Shown here: in pieces, positions 18,469 through 26,875 of the stretch | How positions within the stretch are numbered: the first letter of the stretch is position 1 | How the letters are laid out: the number at the start of each line of letters is the position of its first letter | Assembly (NCBI GenBank): GCA_028343615.1 | Contig: JAOLZA010000013.1 | Coordinates: 1 to 50,242 of the forward strand | From: Verrucomicrobiota bacterium | Lineage (GTDB): Bacteria; Verrucomicrobiota; Verrucomicrobiia; Limisphaerales; UBA1100 | Direction of reading: 5' to 3' | DNA length: 50,242 nucleotides | Position numbers and translations under genes: made by a program | The notes under the pieces: generated by a model | The model's input: only the letters and a program-made list of their open reading frames with translations | Told to the model about the DNA's origin: nothing | Databases searched by the model: none

Positions 18469-19847
18469 ATGTTTTGAAGTGTCTGCTATTACTTTTCTTC
18501 TTGGCAGGTAACCTGTGGGCTCGTCCCAACGTGCTCTTCATCGGGGTTGACGACTTGCGCGACTGGGTCGGGCACTTAAGTGGTCACCCGAATGCTAAGA
18601 CTCCCAACATTGATCGTCTAGCAAAGCGTGGGGTTTCCTTTACCCGTGCCTATTGCTCAGCCCCACTCTGCAATCCCTCCCGCATCAGCCTGCTGACCGG
18701 CGTTGCCCCGTCCAAGTCGGGCGTTTACGGTAATGGGGAGAAGCTGCGGCAGAAGCTCCCGGATGCCGTTACCCTGATGCAGCACTTTCGGGCATCAGGA
18801 TACTCGGTTCGAGGCGCTGGGAAGATTTTCCATGGAACTTCTGCTTATGACATGGACTCTTGGGATATCTTTTTTAAATCTCCTGGCTCGAAAAAACACC
18901 GCGTCAAACGCGATAGTAGTTTGCCAAAGTCTGCGTGGGTTCCTTGGGGTGCTCTTGCGTGCAGTGATGATGAGATGTTGGACGGCATAAATGCCAAATG
19001 GATAATTACTGAGCTGAAGAAGCCTCAGGAAAAACCTTTTTTTCTGGCATACGGACTAACAAAGCCACATTTGACATGGAGCGTTCCTCAGAAATATTTC
19101 GACCTGCATCCCCTCGAGGGAATTAAACTGCCTCCAACAAAAAAAGGAGATTTGGACGATCTTCCTGCCTTTGGGGAAAAATTGGCACGGGAAGTCTACG
19201 ATCCTTCCGGAGAGAGAGATTTCGCGGTCAAGCCAAATGGGGATCATGTAAACGTAATCGCGAACAACCAATGGCTCAAAGGGATTCAGGCCTATCTCGC
19301 TACCATCAGCTTTGCAGATGCCCAGATAGGACGGGTGCTCGATGCACTGGACCGCAGCGGGCATGCCGGCAATACCATTGTCGTTTTATGGGGAGATCAC
19401 GGTTGGCATTTGGGCGAGAAGGAGCATTGGCGCAAGCATGCTTTGTGGGACGTTTCAACCCGTACACCCCTTGTATTTTCAGCTCCACACGGCGTGGCGA
19501 AGGGCAAGCTATGCCAGCGTCCGGTTAGCCTGATCGATATCTATCCCACGCTCCTTGATCTCTGTGGCTTGCCGGAACTGAAAGGTTTGGATGGGCAAAG
19601 CCTCAAGCTCCTTTTGGAGAATCCGGATAGGCAATGGGAGCGTCCCGTTGTGATCACCTACGGATTAAACAATCATGCCATACAAACTGAACGCTGGCGC
19701 TACATTCGATACCGCGATGGCGGGGAGGAATTGTATGATCACGAACGCGATCCGAATGAATGGACGAACCTCGCCTCAATCTCTAAATATTCGCTACAAA
19801 AGTCCAAGCTTTCAAAGTGGTTGCCGGTAAAAAAACTTGTAAACTAA
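18465..19847 (+). CDS. Secreted sulfatase (sulfatase 3), iduronate-2-sulfatase-like
   Basis: A 460-residue sulfatase with a short signal (LKCLLLLFFLAGNLWA) and RPNVLFIGVDDLRDWVGHLSGHP. The formylglycine motif is CNPSR with Cys69, then ISLLTG. The late metal site is IVVLWGDHGWHLGEKEHWRKHALWDVSTRTPLVF, the hallmark of the iduronate-2-sulfatase-like S1_7 group. YGLTKPHLTWSVPQKYFDL is a further group feature. It is translationally coupled (ATGA) to the S1_8-like sulfatase before it, so two sulfatases of different specificity are made together. The stretch from about 18800 to 19250 is visibly AT-richer than both ends of the gene. Confidence 0.92.
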   Translation: MNVLKCLLLLFFLAGNLWARPNVLFIGVDDLRDWVGHLSGHPNAKTPNIDRLAKRGVSFTRAYCSAPLCNPSRISLLTGVAPSKSGVYGNGEKLRQKLPDAVTLMQHFRASGYSVRGAGKIFHGTSAYDMDSWDIFFKSPGSKKHRVKRDSSLPKSAWVPWGALACSDDEMLDGINAKWIITELKKPQEKPFFLAYGLTKPHLTWSVPQKYFDLHPLEGIKLPPTKKGDLDDLPAFGEKLAREVYDPSGERDFAVKPNGDHVNVIANNQWLKGIQAYLATISFADAQIGRVLDALDRSGHAGNTIVVLWGDHGWHLGEKEHWRKHALWDVSTRTPLVFSAPHGVAKGKLCQRPVSLIDIYPTLLDLCGLPELKGLDGQSLKLLLENPDRQWERPVVITYGLNNHAIQTERWRYIRYRDGGEELYDHERDPNEWTNLASISKYSLQKSKLSKWLPVKKLVN

Positions 19848-19914
19848 TCAATAGAGAAGATAAACATGAAAAATTCAGTGCTAATCAATAAAGCATCACA
19901 CAAAGAATGACACT

Positions 19915-21150
19915 ATGAAATTACGCCTGCTAATCGCTCTTCTTTTCCTCCCACTTGCCGTCCTCCATGCAGTCCAGGAAGGTATCACCGGCCCACTTGT
20001 CGGCGCCATCGAACCTGATCGGGTAACCTTGTGGATGTTCGCTCCGGCCGAGTCCCAATGCAACTACACCTATCATTCCGACAGCCCCGATTCGCCCAAA
20101 AGTGGCAAAGGGCAAATTACGGCAGTCTCCAAACCGGCAGCCGAAGGCCCGGGGCGCCCATTTAAATCAGTCATCGAAGGATTGTCGCCGAACACGCGCT
20201 ACCACTACACAATCACCGTAAATGGCAAATCCGACCCTGCTTGGGCGGGATCCTTCAAGACGGCCCCGGCAGAGGGAAAGCCTGCGTCTTTCAGGCTGGC
20301 GCTCACCTCCTGCATGAAGATCGGACAACCTCAGGCCTCCTGGTATCTCCTGCTCGCCCAGCAGCCCGATATTCACCTTACTGTGGGCGACACGCACTAC
20401 GCCGACACCACCGATCCGACGGTTCAGTTGAAACACCACGTTACCTATCGCCGCCAAAAGGAATTCGCCACCGTGCTGCGCAACATCCCGACCTATGCGA
20501 TCTGGGATGACCACGATTACGGCCCCAATAATTCCGATGGCACCGCGGAAGGCAAAGAACGTTCGCTGGCGGGCTGGAAGCAGGCTTGGGCTAATCCAGT
20601 GCTCGGAACTCCCGATATCCCTGGCGCCTTCTTTAAATTCTCTCATGGCGACGTTGATTTCTTCATGGTGGACAGCCGCTACTACCGCTCGCCCGACAAG
20701 GCTCCGGATGACGACGAGAAGCGCATGCTGGGCGACGCGCAGTTTGCGTGGTTGCTGGACGGTCTCAGGAATTCGAAAGCCCGCTTCAAAGTCATCGTCT
20801 CTGGCAGCACGCTTAACCACAGTAAGGTGGACGGCTGGCGTATCTACACCTTTTCACGCCACCGCCTCTTTGATGCCCTCAAGGAGCATCGGATCTCCGG
20901 TGTGATGTACATGTCGGGTGACATCCACAAATCTCTCGTCTGGGAGCACCACGAATCCGATCGCGTGGGCTATCCCTTGGTAGAGGTTATTTCCTCCGGG
21001 GTGGCGAACAGTAAAACACTCAGCTTTGCGACCGTGGATTTCGATACCACTCGCCAAGATCCCACTGCTCGGGTTCGTATCGTATATGGCGACGGCACAA
21101 TCCGCACCGATAAGACTTGGAAGCTTTCGCAACTGGGGTCGAAGCAATAG
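19915..21150 (+). CDS. Secreted PhoD-like metallophosphatase
   Basis: A 411-residue protein with a Sec signal (LLIALLFLPLAVLHA). Residues about 25-120 are the N-terminal fibronectin-like PhoD domain (VTLWMFAP, IEGLSPNTRYHYTITVNG). The metal-binding phosphoesterase part follows: LALTSCMKIGQ, HLTVGDTHYADTTD, IPTYAIWDDHDYGPNNSDG, FFMVDSRYYRS and MYMSGDIHKSLVWEHH. These are the usual PhoD ligands, so phosphomono- or phosphodiesterase activity in the periplasm is likely. It lies between sulfatase genes, suggesting substrates that carry both sulfate and phosphate, or phosphate scavenging. Codons are strongly C-ending. A 14-codon open frame with a GAGAAG-like site precedes it at 19866-19910. Confidence 0.9.
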   Translation: MKLRLLIALLFLPLAVLHAVQEGITGPLVGAIEPDRVTLWMFAPAESQCNYTYHSDSPDSPKSGKGQITAVSKPAAEGPGRPFKSVIEGLSPNTRYHYTITVNGKSDPAWAGSFKTAPAEGKPASFRLALTSCMKIGQPQASWYLLLAQQPDIHLTVGDTHYADTTDPTVQLKHHVTYRRQKEFATVLRNIPTYAIWDDHDYGPNNSDGTAEGKERSLAGWKQAWANPVLGTPDIPGAFFKFSHGDVDFFMVDSRYYRSPDKAPDDDEKRMLGDAQFAWLLDGLRNSKARFKVIVSGSTLNHSKVDGWRIYTFSRHRLFDALKEHRISGVMYMSGDIHKSLVWEHHESDRVGYPLVEVISSGVANSKTLSFATVDFDTTRQDPTARVRIVYGDGTIRTDKTWKLSQLGSKQ

Positions 21151-21193
21151 AATCCGTCTGAATGGCGAACCCCAAAAGATAGATAAGACAAAT

Positions 21194-23209
21194 ATGAAGA
21201 AATCAATCCTGGCAGTCTCATTATTTCTCCTTACTTCCCTTCTGGGGAGTTTTGCCCTTGGCGCGGAGAAAAACCGGAAACCTAACATCGTCTTCTTTCT
21301 CGTCGATGATCTGGGACAGCGGGACATCGGCTGCTACGGTAGCAAGTTCCATGAAACCCCGTTCATCGATCAGTTGGCGAAGGAGGGCATACTTTTCTCC
21401 AATGCCTATGCCACCTGTCATGTCTGCTCGCCCAGCCGCGCCAGCATTCTGACCGGGAAGTATCCGGCCAGGACTGACTTGACGGAGTGGCTCGGTGGGC
21501 GGCCCGAGCGGGGTTACGAGCTGCTGCATCACGGGGAAAAGCTGACCGCTTTGCCGGACGAGGAGGTCACCCTGGCCGAGACACTCAAGCGCCATGGCTA
21601 CGCTACCGCGAACTACGGTAAAGCGCACCTGAGGGTGGACCCGAAGGCCTATGGTTTCGATGAGGAGATCACGGGGTGGGTGCGTTCCTATCACTACCCT
21701 TTTGGCGGCGATTACAATGACAAGCTGCCGGCTAAAAAAGGGGACTACTACACGGACAAACTGACCGACGCGGCGTTAGATTTCATTGAGCGCAACAAGG
21801 ACCAGCCCTTCTTCGTGCATCTCGAACACTTCGCAGTGCACGACCCGATTCAGGGGCGCCCGGATTTGGTGGAGAAATATCGCAAGAAGCTTGCGGCGAT
21901 GCCAAAACGGGTCGGGCCGGACTTCATTCTTGAATCCAATCCGGACGGACCGCCGTTGACGGAGGAAGAACTTAAAGCGCTGGCGGAGAATGACGAGCTA
22001 CAGCCGCATCAGGACGCGCGTGTCTGGTGGGTGAAACAAAAGCAGGACAATATCGAGTTTGCCGGCATGCTCGAGGCTACCGACGAAAGCCTTGGGCGAA
22101 TTCGGGCCAAGCTTACCGAGTTGGGATTGGCCGAGAACACCATCGTCATCTTCACGGCAGACAACGGAGGCATGTCCGCATCGAACCAGTACCGCGGGGT
22201 CAATCATCCTAGGAAGTCTCTGGACAGTCGCTTTGCTTCCTCAAACCTCCCGCTGCGTGGAGCGAAAGGCTGGAACTACGAAGGTGGAATACGCGTGCCG
22301 TTGGTTGTGCATTGGCCTGGAAAAATTAAGCCCAACACCACTTCGCAAGCAGTCGTCACCGGAACGGATTACTACCCAACCCTTCTTGAAATGTTGGACC
22401 TCCCGGCGTTACCGGATCAACATAAAGACGGTCGTAGCTTCGTCCCTGCTTTGAAAGCTCAAGACTACGAACGGGGGCCGATCTACTGGCACTTCCCTCA
22501 CTACAGCAATCATGGTTACCAAAGTCCAAATGGCGCCATTCGTTCCGGGCAATACAAATTGATCGAATACTACGAAAACGGAAATGTGCAGCTCTTCGAC
22601 CTGGAAAAAGATCTTGGTGAGCAAAACGACCTTTCCAAGGCCAAGCCCGAGATCACCAAGAGGCTCTTGAAGATGCTTCATGGCTGGCGCGATGAAGTGG
22701 ATGCCAAAATGCCCTATCCGAAAACCACAACTTCGAAACCAGCCAAGGGATCGCGGGTTGCCAAGCCCAACAACGACCGCAGATCAGGATCGAATTTACA
22801 TACCGATGTCGCAACTTTCGCTCCGGGTTGGAAGGTCCGCGATTGGGGCGGTCCGGGCATGAAGCCTGGGTTGCGGACGGAATGGGATGGGCGCAAGAAG
22901 GTGCTGCTTACGCACCCGCTCAGTAAGACCGTTCCCTGCGTGCTTTCGCGAAAGATCGAGGTGCCGGTAGGAAAGAAAACCATGCTTGATTTAGAGGTGA
23001 CCAATCATTCGAAAGGCAACTGGAAGCTGGTCGTCTTGGTCAACAACAAGGAAGCGCTCAGCAAGGACATTGAAGAAACGAAGTGGCAACGGTTTGAAGT
23101 CGACCTAAGCAAACACGCCGGCAAGACGGTCAACGTCGAGCTGCAGAATCAGGCCACGGGCTGGTCCCACGAAGCCGCCTACTGGAGCCGAATTAAAATC
23201 GTCCACTAG
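21194..23209 (+). CDS. Secreted sulfatase (sulfatase 4) with C-terminal beta module
   Basis: A 671-residue sulfatase, longer than the family norm. The ATG at 21194 starts a clean signal peptide (KKSILAVSLFLLTSLLGSFALGA), so the open frame upstream is not counted. Key parts: RKPNIVFFLVDDLGQRDIGCYGS, CSPSR with Cys78, HLEHFAVHDPIQG, TIVIFTADNGGMSASNQYRG, and GWNYEGGIRVPLVVHWPGK, typical of the S1_16-like arylsulfatases. The catalytic domain ends near WRDEVDAKMPYPKT. Residues about 543-671 add a module with THPLSKTVPCVLSRKI, VDLSKHAGKTVNVELQNQ and AYWSRIKIV that closely matches the end of the dehydrogenase-like protein at 13804-16050. That module may bind polysaccharide; this is inference. Confidence 0.92.
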   Translation: MKKSILAVSLFLLTSLLGSFALGAEKNRKPNIVFFLVDDLGQRDIGCYGSKFHETPFIDQLAKEGILFSNAYATCHVCSPSRASILTGKYPARTDLTEWLGGRPERGYELLHHGEKLTALPDEEVTLAETLKRHGYATANYGKAHLRVDPKAYGFDEEITGWVRSYHYPFGGDYNDKLPAKKGDYYTDKLTDAALDFIERNKDQPFFVHLEHFAVHDPIQGRPDLVEKYRKKLAAMPKRVGPDFILESNPDGPPLTEEELKALAENDELQPHQDARVWWVKQKQDNIEFAGMLEATDESLGRIRAKLTELGLAENTIVIFTADNGGMSASNQYRGVNHPRKSLDSRFASSNLPLRGAKGWNYEGGIRVPLVVHWPGKIKPNTTSQAVVTGTDYYPTLLEMLDLPALPDQHKDGRSFVPALKAQDYERGPIYWHFPHYSNHGYQSPNGAIRSGQYKLIEYYENGNVQLFDLEKDLGEQNDLSKAKPEITKRLLKMLHGWRDEVDAKMPYPKTTTSKPAKGSRVAKPNNDRRSGSNLHTDVATFAPGWKVRDWGGPGMKPGLRTEWDGRKKVLLTHPLSKTVPCVLSRKIEVPVGKKTMLDLEVTNHSKGNWKLVVLVNNKEALSKDIEETKWQRFEVDLSKHAGKTVNVELQNQATGWSHEAAYWSRIKIVH

Positions 23210-23239
23210 AATCTTGAAGCGGAGTGAAATCGGAAGCGG

Positions 23240-23251
23240 TGGAGCGCTCCA
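23240..23251. promoter_or_regulatory. 12-bp perfect palindrome upstream of isochorismatase gene
   Basis: TGGAGCGCTCCA is a perfect 12-base palindrome in the 126-base gap between the sulfatase end and the isochorismatase-like gene. A partial repeat of its GGAGCG half follows a few bases later. It could be part of a terminator, an operator or a dispersed intergenic repeat. No T-tract follows it, so a simple intrinsic terminator is unlikely. Confidence 0.25.
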
Positions 23252-23335
23252 AGGAGCGACGAACGGTCTGGAATGATTGGTGGGAAACCCTTATGATTTT
23301 TTGGAAGTTGGAAGATCGACCATTAACTTAAATAT

Positions 23336-24220
23336 ATGAGAACTTTTAAAAAAACTATTCTGGCGAGCGTTCTGATCGCCATGACGACTTCAATTTGGGC
23401 AGAGAACCTCAAGCTCAACTTTCGCTCCCAGAGTAAAGCCGGTGCCGGGGCCAAGGTGAAAACAGAGCGGATAACGTGGAAGCCGGAAAAAACCGCCATT
23501 ATCGTCTGCGACATGTGGGACGACCACTGGTGTAAGTCAGCTTCCCGCCGTGTCGGAGAGATGGCGCCGGCATTGAACGCCATGCTCAACGCCGCTCGCG
23601 CCAAGGGCATCTTCATCATCCATGCGCCGAGCAGTGTGGTCGACTTCTACAAGAACACGCCACAGCGAAATCTCGCTCAAAAAGCTCCATTTGCAAAAGC
23701 CCCGATCAAGCTTTCAACTTCTCCACGTTGGGGCACTGCCTGGTGTTGGACGGATGGAAAACGCGAAGGTGTTCTTCCCATCGATGACTCCGACATGGGT
23801 TGCAGTTGCAAGGGTGAGAAGTGCGAGATTCGCGAGGCATGGAAACGCCAGAACAAACTCATCGATATGGTTAAAGGTGATGCTTTAACGGACAACGGTC
23901 AAGAGACCTACAACTTGCTCGCAGAACGGCAGATCGACAATGTCATCCTATGTGGTGTGCACCTCAATATGTGCGTCCTCGGTCGCCCTTTTGCGATCCG
24001 CCAGATGGTCAAGCTCGGTAAAAACGTGGCCCTGATGCGAGACATGACCGATACGATGTACAATCCGGAGAGACCACCGGGTGTCGACCACTTCACTGGT
24101 ACCGATTTGGTGGTAGAGCATGTCGAGAAATTCTGGTGCCCGTCATTTACCAGTACGGATATTACCGGTAAGGAGTCTTTTCGCTTCAAGGAGGACAAGC
24201 GCAAGAAGTCCAGAAAGTGA
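23336..24220 (+). CDS. Secreted isochorismatase-fold cysteine hydrolase
   Basis: A 294-residue protein with a signal peptide (FKKTILASVLIAMTTSIWA) and an isochorismatase-like fold. TAIIVCDMWDDHW gives the catalytic Asp59, and NVILCGVHLNMCVLGRPF gives the nucleophile Cys213 in the usual cis-peptide loop. An insert with CSCKGEKC (Cys156, 158, 163) is extra and could bind metal or form disulfides. The family includes isochorismatases, nicotinamidases and ureidoacrylate amidohydrolases. Export makes a housekeeping role unlikely and the substrate is unknown. The tail is Lys/Arg-rich (DKRKKSRK). Its stop overlaps the first bases of a sulfatase remnant. Confidence 0.86.
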   Translation: MRTFKKTILASVLIAMTTSIWAENLKLNFRSQSKAGAGAKVKTERITWKPEKTAIIVCDMWDDHWCKSASRRVGEMAPALNAMLNAARAKGIFIIHAPSSVVDFYKNTPQRNLAQKAPFAKAPIKLSTSPRWGTAWCWTDGKREGVLPIDDSDMGCSCKGEKCEIREAWKRQNKLIDMVKGDALTDNGQETYNLLAERQIDNVILCGVHLNMCVLGRPFAIRQMVKLGKNVALMRDMTDTMYNPERPPGVDHFTGTDLVVEHVEKFWCPSFTSTDITGKESFRFKEDKRKKSRK

Positions 24221-24221
24221 T

Positions 24222-24305
24222 GCGGCAATTTTTGGCGCAGTTAAAGAATTGGCGCAAGGACGTGAACGCGAAGATGTTACGCCTAAAGGGTGGACTGTAG
24301 TGTGA
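24222..24305 (+). pseudogene. Frameshifted 3' remnant of a sulfatase gene
   Basis: Right after the isochorismatase stop, one frame reads LAQLKNWRKDVNAKM (ending 24276) and the next reads TPKGWTVV then stop (24279-24305). Joined across a one-base loss, this resembles the C-terminus of arylsulfatases; compare LKMLHGWRDEVDAKMPYPKT in the sulfatase at 21194-23209. The rest of that sulfatase is absent here, so this looks like a scar left when the upstream block was inserted or the gene was deleted. The tail overlaps the start of the NTF2-like gene. Confidence 0.45.
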
Positions 24306-24745
24306 CGGCTTCTTTGTCATCTGGCTTGATGCAGTACATGGCTGGTCTCAAGGCGCACGATGTGGAGATGATCGGTGCGTCACTGGCTGAGGATGTTCAG
24401 TTTGTTACTCCAGCTAAGACGATGGATAAACCCATGATCCTTGAGTTTCTGGCCGCACTCTATCGTGGGTTTCCTGATTGGAATTATGACCATGATAAAC
24501 CTGAACTACTTGAGGACGGTTCTTTTGGCGTACTCTGGCGGCAAGGCGGTACGCACACAGGCACGTTGTCTTTTCCTGACTTTGATGCCGTGGAGGCTAC
24601 TGGTAAATCCGTGAGGATTCCGCCGCATCATTTCTTTTACCGCGTGTGTGAAGCTGGCCTGACTGAAATCCGTCCTGATCCCATTCCCGGGGGAGCACCC
24701 CGCGGTATTTTTGAACAGATCGGCGTGGAGTTGCCACCGGTCTAA
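24302..24745 (+). CDS. SnoaL/NTF2-like protein
   Basis: A cytoplasmic protein of about 147 residues with the cone-shaped NTF2/SnoaL-like pattern: LMQYMAGLKAHDVEMIGASLAEDVQFVTPAKTMDKPMILEFLAALYRGFPDW, then the beta strands FGVLWRQGGTHTG, GKSVRIPPHHFFYRVCEAGLTEIRPDP. The family includes polyketide cyclases, ketosteroid-isomerase-like enzymes and many binding proteins without catalysis, so no reaction is assigned. GTG at 24302 is chosen because AAAGGG lies at suitable distance; GTG at 24290 would add four residues and overlap the sulfatase remnant more. The next gene, a sulfatase, begins 21 bases after its stop. Confidence 0.75.
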   Translation: MTASLSSGLMQYMAGLKAHDVEMIGASLAEDVQFVTPAKTMDKPMILEFLAALYRGFPDWNYDHDKPELLEDGSFGVLWRQGGTHTGTLSFPDFDAVEATGKSVRIPPHHFFYRVCEAGLTEIRPDPIPGGAPRGIFEQIGVELPPV

Positions 24746-24766
24746 CTTTCGGGCAGACTTTTGGCC

Positions 24767-26875
24767 GTGATCCGTTTCTTTTTGATTCTTTGCCTGATTG
24801 CGTTGTCCACCCGTGCAGCTGATAAGCCCAATATCATTTTCTTCATGGCTGATGATATGGGGATGGGCGATACCAGTGCCTTTCAGGATTTTACCGGCAA
24901 CGCCGATAATGTGCAGTTGCACACGCCGCAGATGGAGCGGTTGGCGCGGATGGGTGTGCGATTTACTGATGCCCATACACCATCCTCACGCTGTACGCCC
25001 ACTCGTTATGGATTGATTACGGGTCGTTACCCGTGGCGTAGCCGGATGAAATGGTGGGTACTTTTCGGTGCTCAAGGAGATCCTATGATTGAAGCGGACC
25101 GGCCAACCATAGCGACGATGTTGCGTGATTCAGGATATGGCACCGGCATGGTAGGGAAATGGCATGTGGGTCTGCGTTACCGCCAGAGTAACGGTAAGCC
25201 AGCTGCGGGTTGGCAGGATGCGGATATTAGTCAGCCTTTACACACGACTCCTCTGGATCATGGTTTTGATTTTGCACGGTTTACCTCCCGTTCTCACGGG
25301 ACCTCAGGACCTAGTGCGGCATACAGGAACCCGGCCAAGCGTAATAACCCAAATCAATCGGCGGGCCCCGGCCATATTCATGGGCGCGTTGCGATTGGGG
25401 CGACAAAGAATGGCAAGCAATTAGTGAGTGAAGGCCCTAAAGCCTACATTCTAAAGGAACTGGGCAGTCGCCATTCAGATCATGCACTGGAGTTTTTGAA
25501 TGGTCATATTCAAGAGAAGGGAACCAAGACGCAGCCTTTCTTTTTATATTACCCTGCTAATTCCAACCATGGCCCTTACACGCCCGATGATAAAATAGGT
25601 GGTAAACCTGTGGCTGGTGCAGCCCGTACCAAAAGCGGGGCACCTATGGATGCACGGCATGATTACATTTATGAAAATGACGTGGCTTTGGGGCGGTTGA
25701 TTGACTGGCTGGAAGCAACACCCGATCCAAGACTGCCAAAGAGAAAACTGATTGAAAACACACTGGTGATTTTTACCAGCGATAATGGGGCCGAAAAAAA
25801 TAGTGATATTGCCACTGGTCCCTTTCGCAGTAACAAGGGTAGTTGTTATGAGGGAGGGCATCGGGTGCCTTTCATCGCTTCTTGGCCGGCGGGTCGGGTT
25901 GGGGATGGCAAAGCTTTAACTCCCGGTAAAACAAATAGTTCGGTGATCGGGTTAACCGATATGTACGCTACTTTTGCTGAGGTCGTTGGCACCAAGTTAC
26001 CGAATCTAGCGGCGGGCGAGAAAGGGGCTGAAGACAGTGTAAGCGTATTCGAAGCCATGCGAAGTGATGTTGAACTGGAGGATCGCCCGCCCTTATTTTT
26101 TAATGACCATAAGGAAGCCAAGACCGATCCGGCTGCTGTTGCCATGCGTTTGGGAATGTGGAAAATATTCTTTGATGCGAGCCTGTTACGCGAAGGTAAA
26201 ACCAAGGCGGTTGAATTATACAATTTGTCAGCCGATTCAAAGGAAGAGAAAAACCTGATTAATAATTCAGACTCTCAAGCCATTATTCGTTTACTTACTC
26301 TTGAGGCATTGAATTACCGGCGGACTGCTACGCGACTGGTTAAACAGGCTAAAAGCCAGCGGTTTGTATTTGATTGGCGTTCGGCCCCGGAAGAGAAAAG
26401 TAAGTTGGCAGAAGAGTTTGATGCCAAACCTGCAAGTGGGCACAGCGTTAAGAGGGAGAAGCCCAGCCTGATTAAAGCTGGAGTGGTTGACTTGGAGATG
26501 ACTATTAAGGGGCAAAAGTCTACGAATTTTTCCACTAATTTCAGAGGTCTTGGGTTGGTTGGTAGTAATTTTGACCAAGTGAATGATGGGGAAGCTTTAC
26601 ACATCAAGTTTAGCCGAGATGTCATTGTCGAATCAGTGGCGATTGTGGCCGGGAACGGCGTATGTGGTGGGTTCTACCAAATGGGTGCAGGAGCTCCCTT
26701 GGCAATCTATTGTGTGGACGCAGATAATGACGCGAAAACGCAAGAAGGCATCATCAGCGATCTTGGTGTACTTCGAACCGGCCAAATTTTAAAGTTGGCC
26801 AGTAGCCCGCACTATGGTGTGGAGGCAGCCGGCCAATGGCGATTGGGAGCCATCTCAGTACGGATTTTAAAATGA
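24767..26875 (+). CDS. Secreted sulfatase (sulfatase 5) with long C-terminal extension
   Basis: A 702-residue sulfatase. Signal IRFFLILCLIALSTRA; DKPNIIFFMADDMGMGDTSAF; CTPTR with Cys76 as formylglycine site; GMVGKWHVGLRYR; FLYYPANSNHGPYTPD; TLVIFTSDNGAEKNSD and CYEGGHRVPFIASWPAGR. This resembles arylsulfatase A-like/S1_15-type proteins. After the catalytic part, about 135 residues (26465 onward: VVDLEMTIKGQKSTNFS, FSRDVIVESVAIVAGNG, GQWRLGAISVRI) look like a beta-sandwich with no family I recognise; it differs from the module on the sulfatase at 21194. The start is probably GTG 24767; TTG 24761 is possible. The stop overlaps the next start (ATGA). Confidence 0.9.
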   Translation: MIRFFLILCLIALSTRAADKPNIIFFMADDMGMGDTSAFQDFTGNADNVQLHTPQMERLARMGVRFTDAHTPSSRCTPTRYGLITGRYPWRSRMKWWVLFGAQGDPMIEADRPTIATMLRDSGYGTGMVGKWHVGLRYRQSNGKPAAGWQDADISQPLHTTPLDHGFDFARFTSRSHGTSGPSAAYRNPAKRNNPNQSAGPGHIHGRVAIGATKNGKQLVSEGPKAYILKELGSRHSDHALEFLNGHIQEKGTKTQPFFLYYPANSNHGPYTPDDKIGGKPVAGAARTKSGAPMDARHDYIYENDVALGRLIDWLEATPDPRLPKRKLIENTLVIFTSDNGAEKNSDIATGPFRSNKGSCYEGGHRVPFIASWPAGRVGDGKALTPGKTNSSVIGLTDMYATFAEVVGTKLPNLAAGEKGAEDSVSVFEAMRSDVELEDRPPLFFNDHKEAKTDPAAVAMRLGMWKIFFDASLLREGKTKAVELYNLSADSKEEKNLINNSDSQAIIRLLTLEALNYRRTATRLVKQAKSQRFVFDWRSAPEEKSKLAEEFDAKPASGHSVKREKPSLIKAGVVDLEMTIKGQKSTNFSTNFRGLGLVGSNFDQVNDGEALHIKFSRDVIVESVAIVAGNGVCGGFYQMGAGAPLAIYCVDADNDAKTQEGIISDLGVLRTGQILKLASSPHYGVEAAGQWRLGAISVRILK

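Noticed and set aside
20167-20820. Minus-strand open frame of 217 codons
   Set aside because: Antisense to the PhoD-like gene, no recognisable motifs.
21026-21193. Upstream extension of the sulfatase 4 frame
   Set aside because: It overlaps the PhoD-like gene and the internal ATG at 21194 begins a clean signal peptide.
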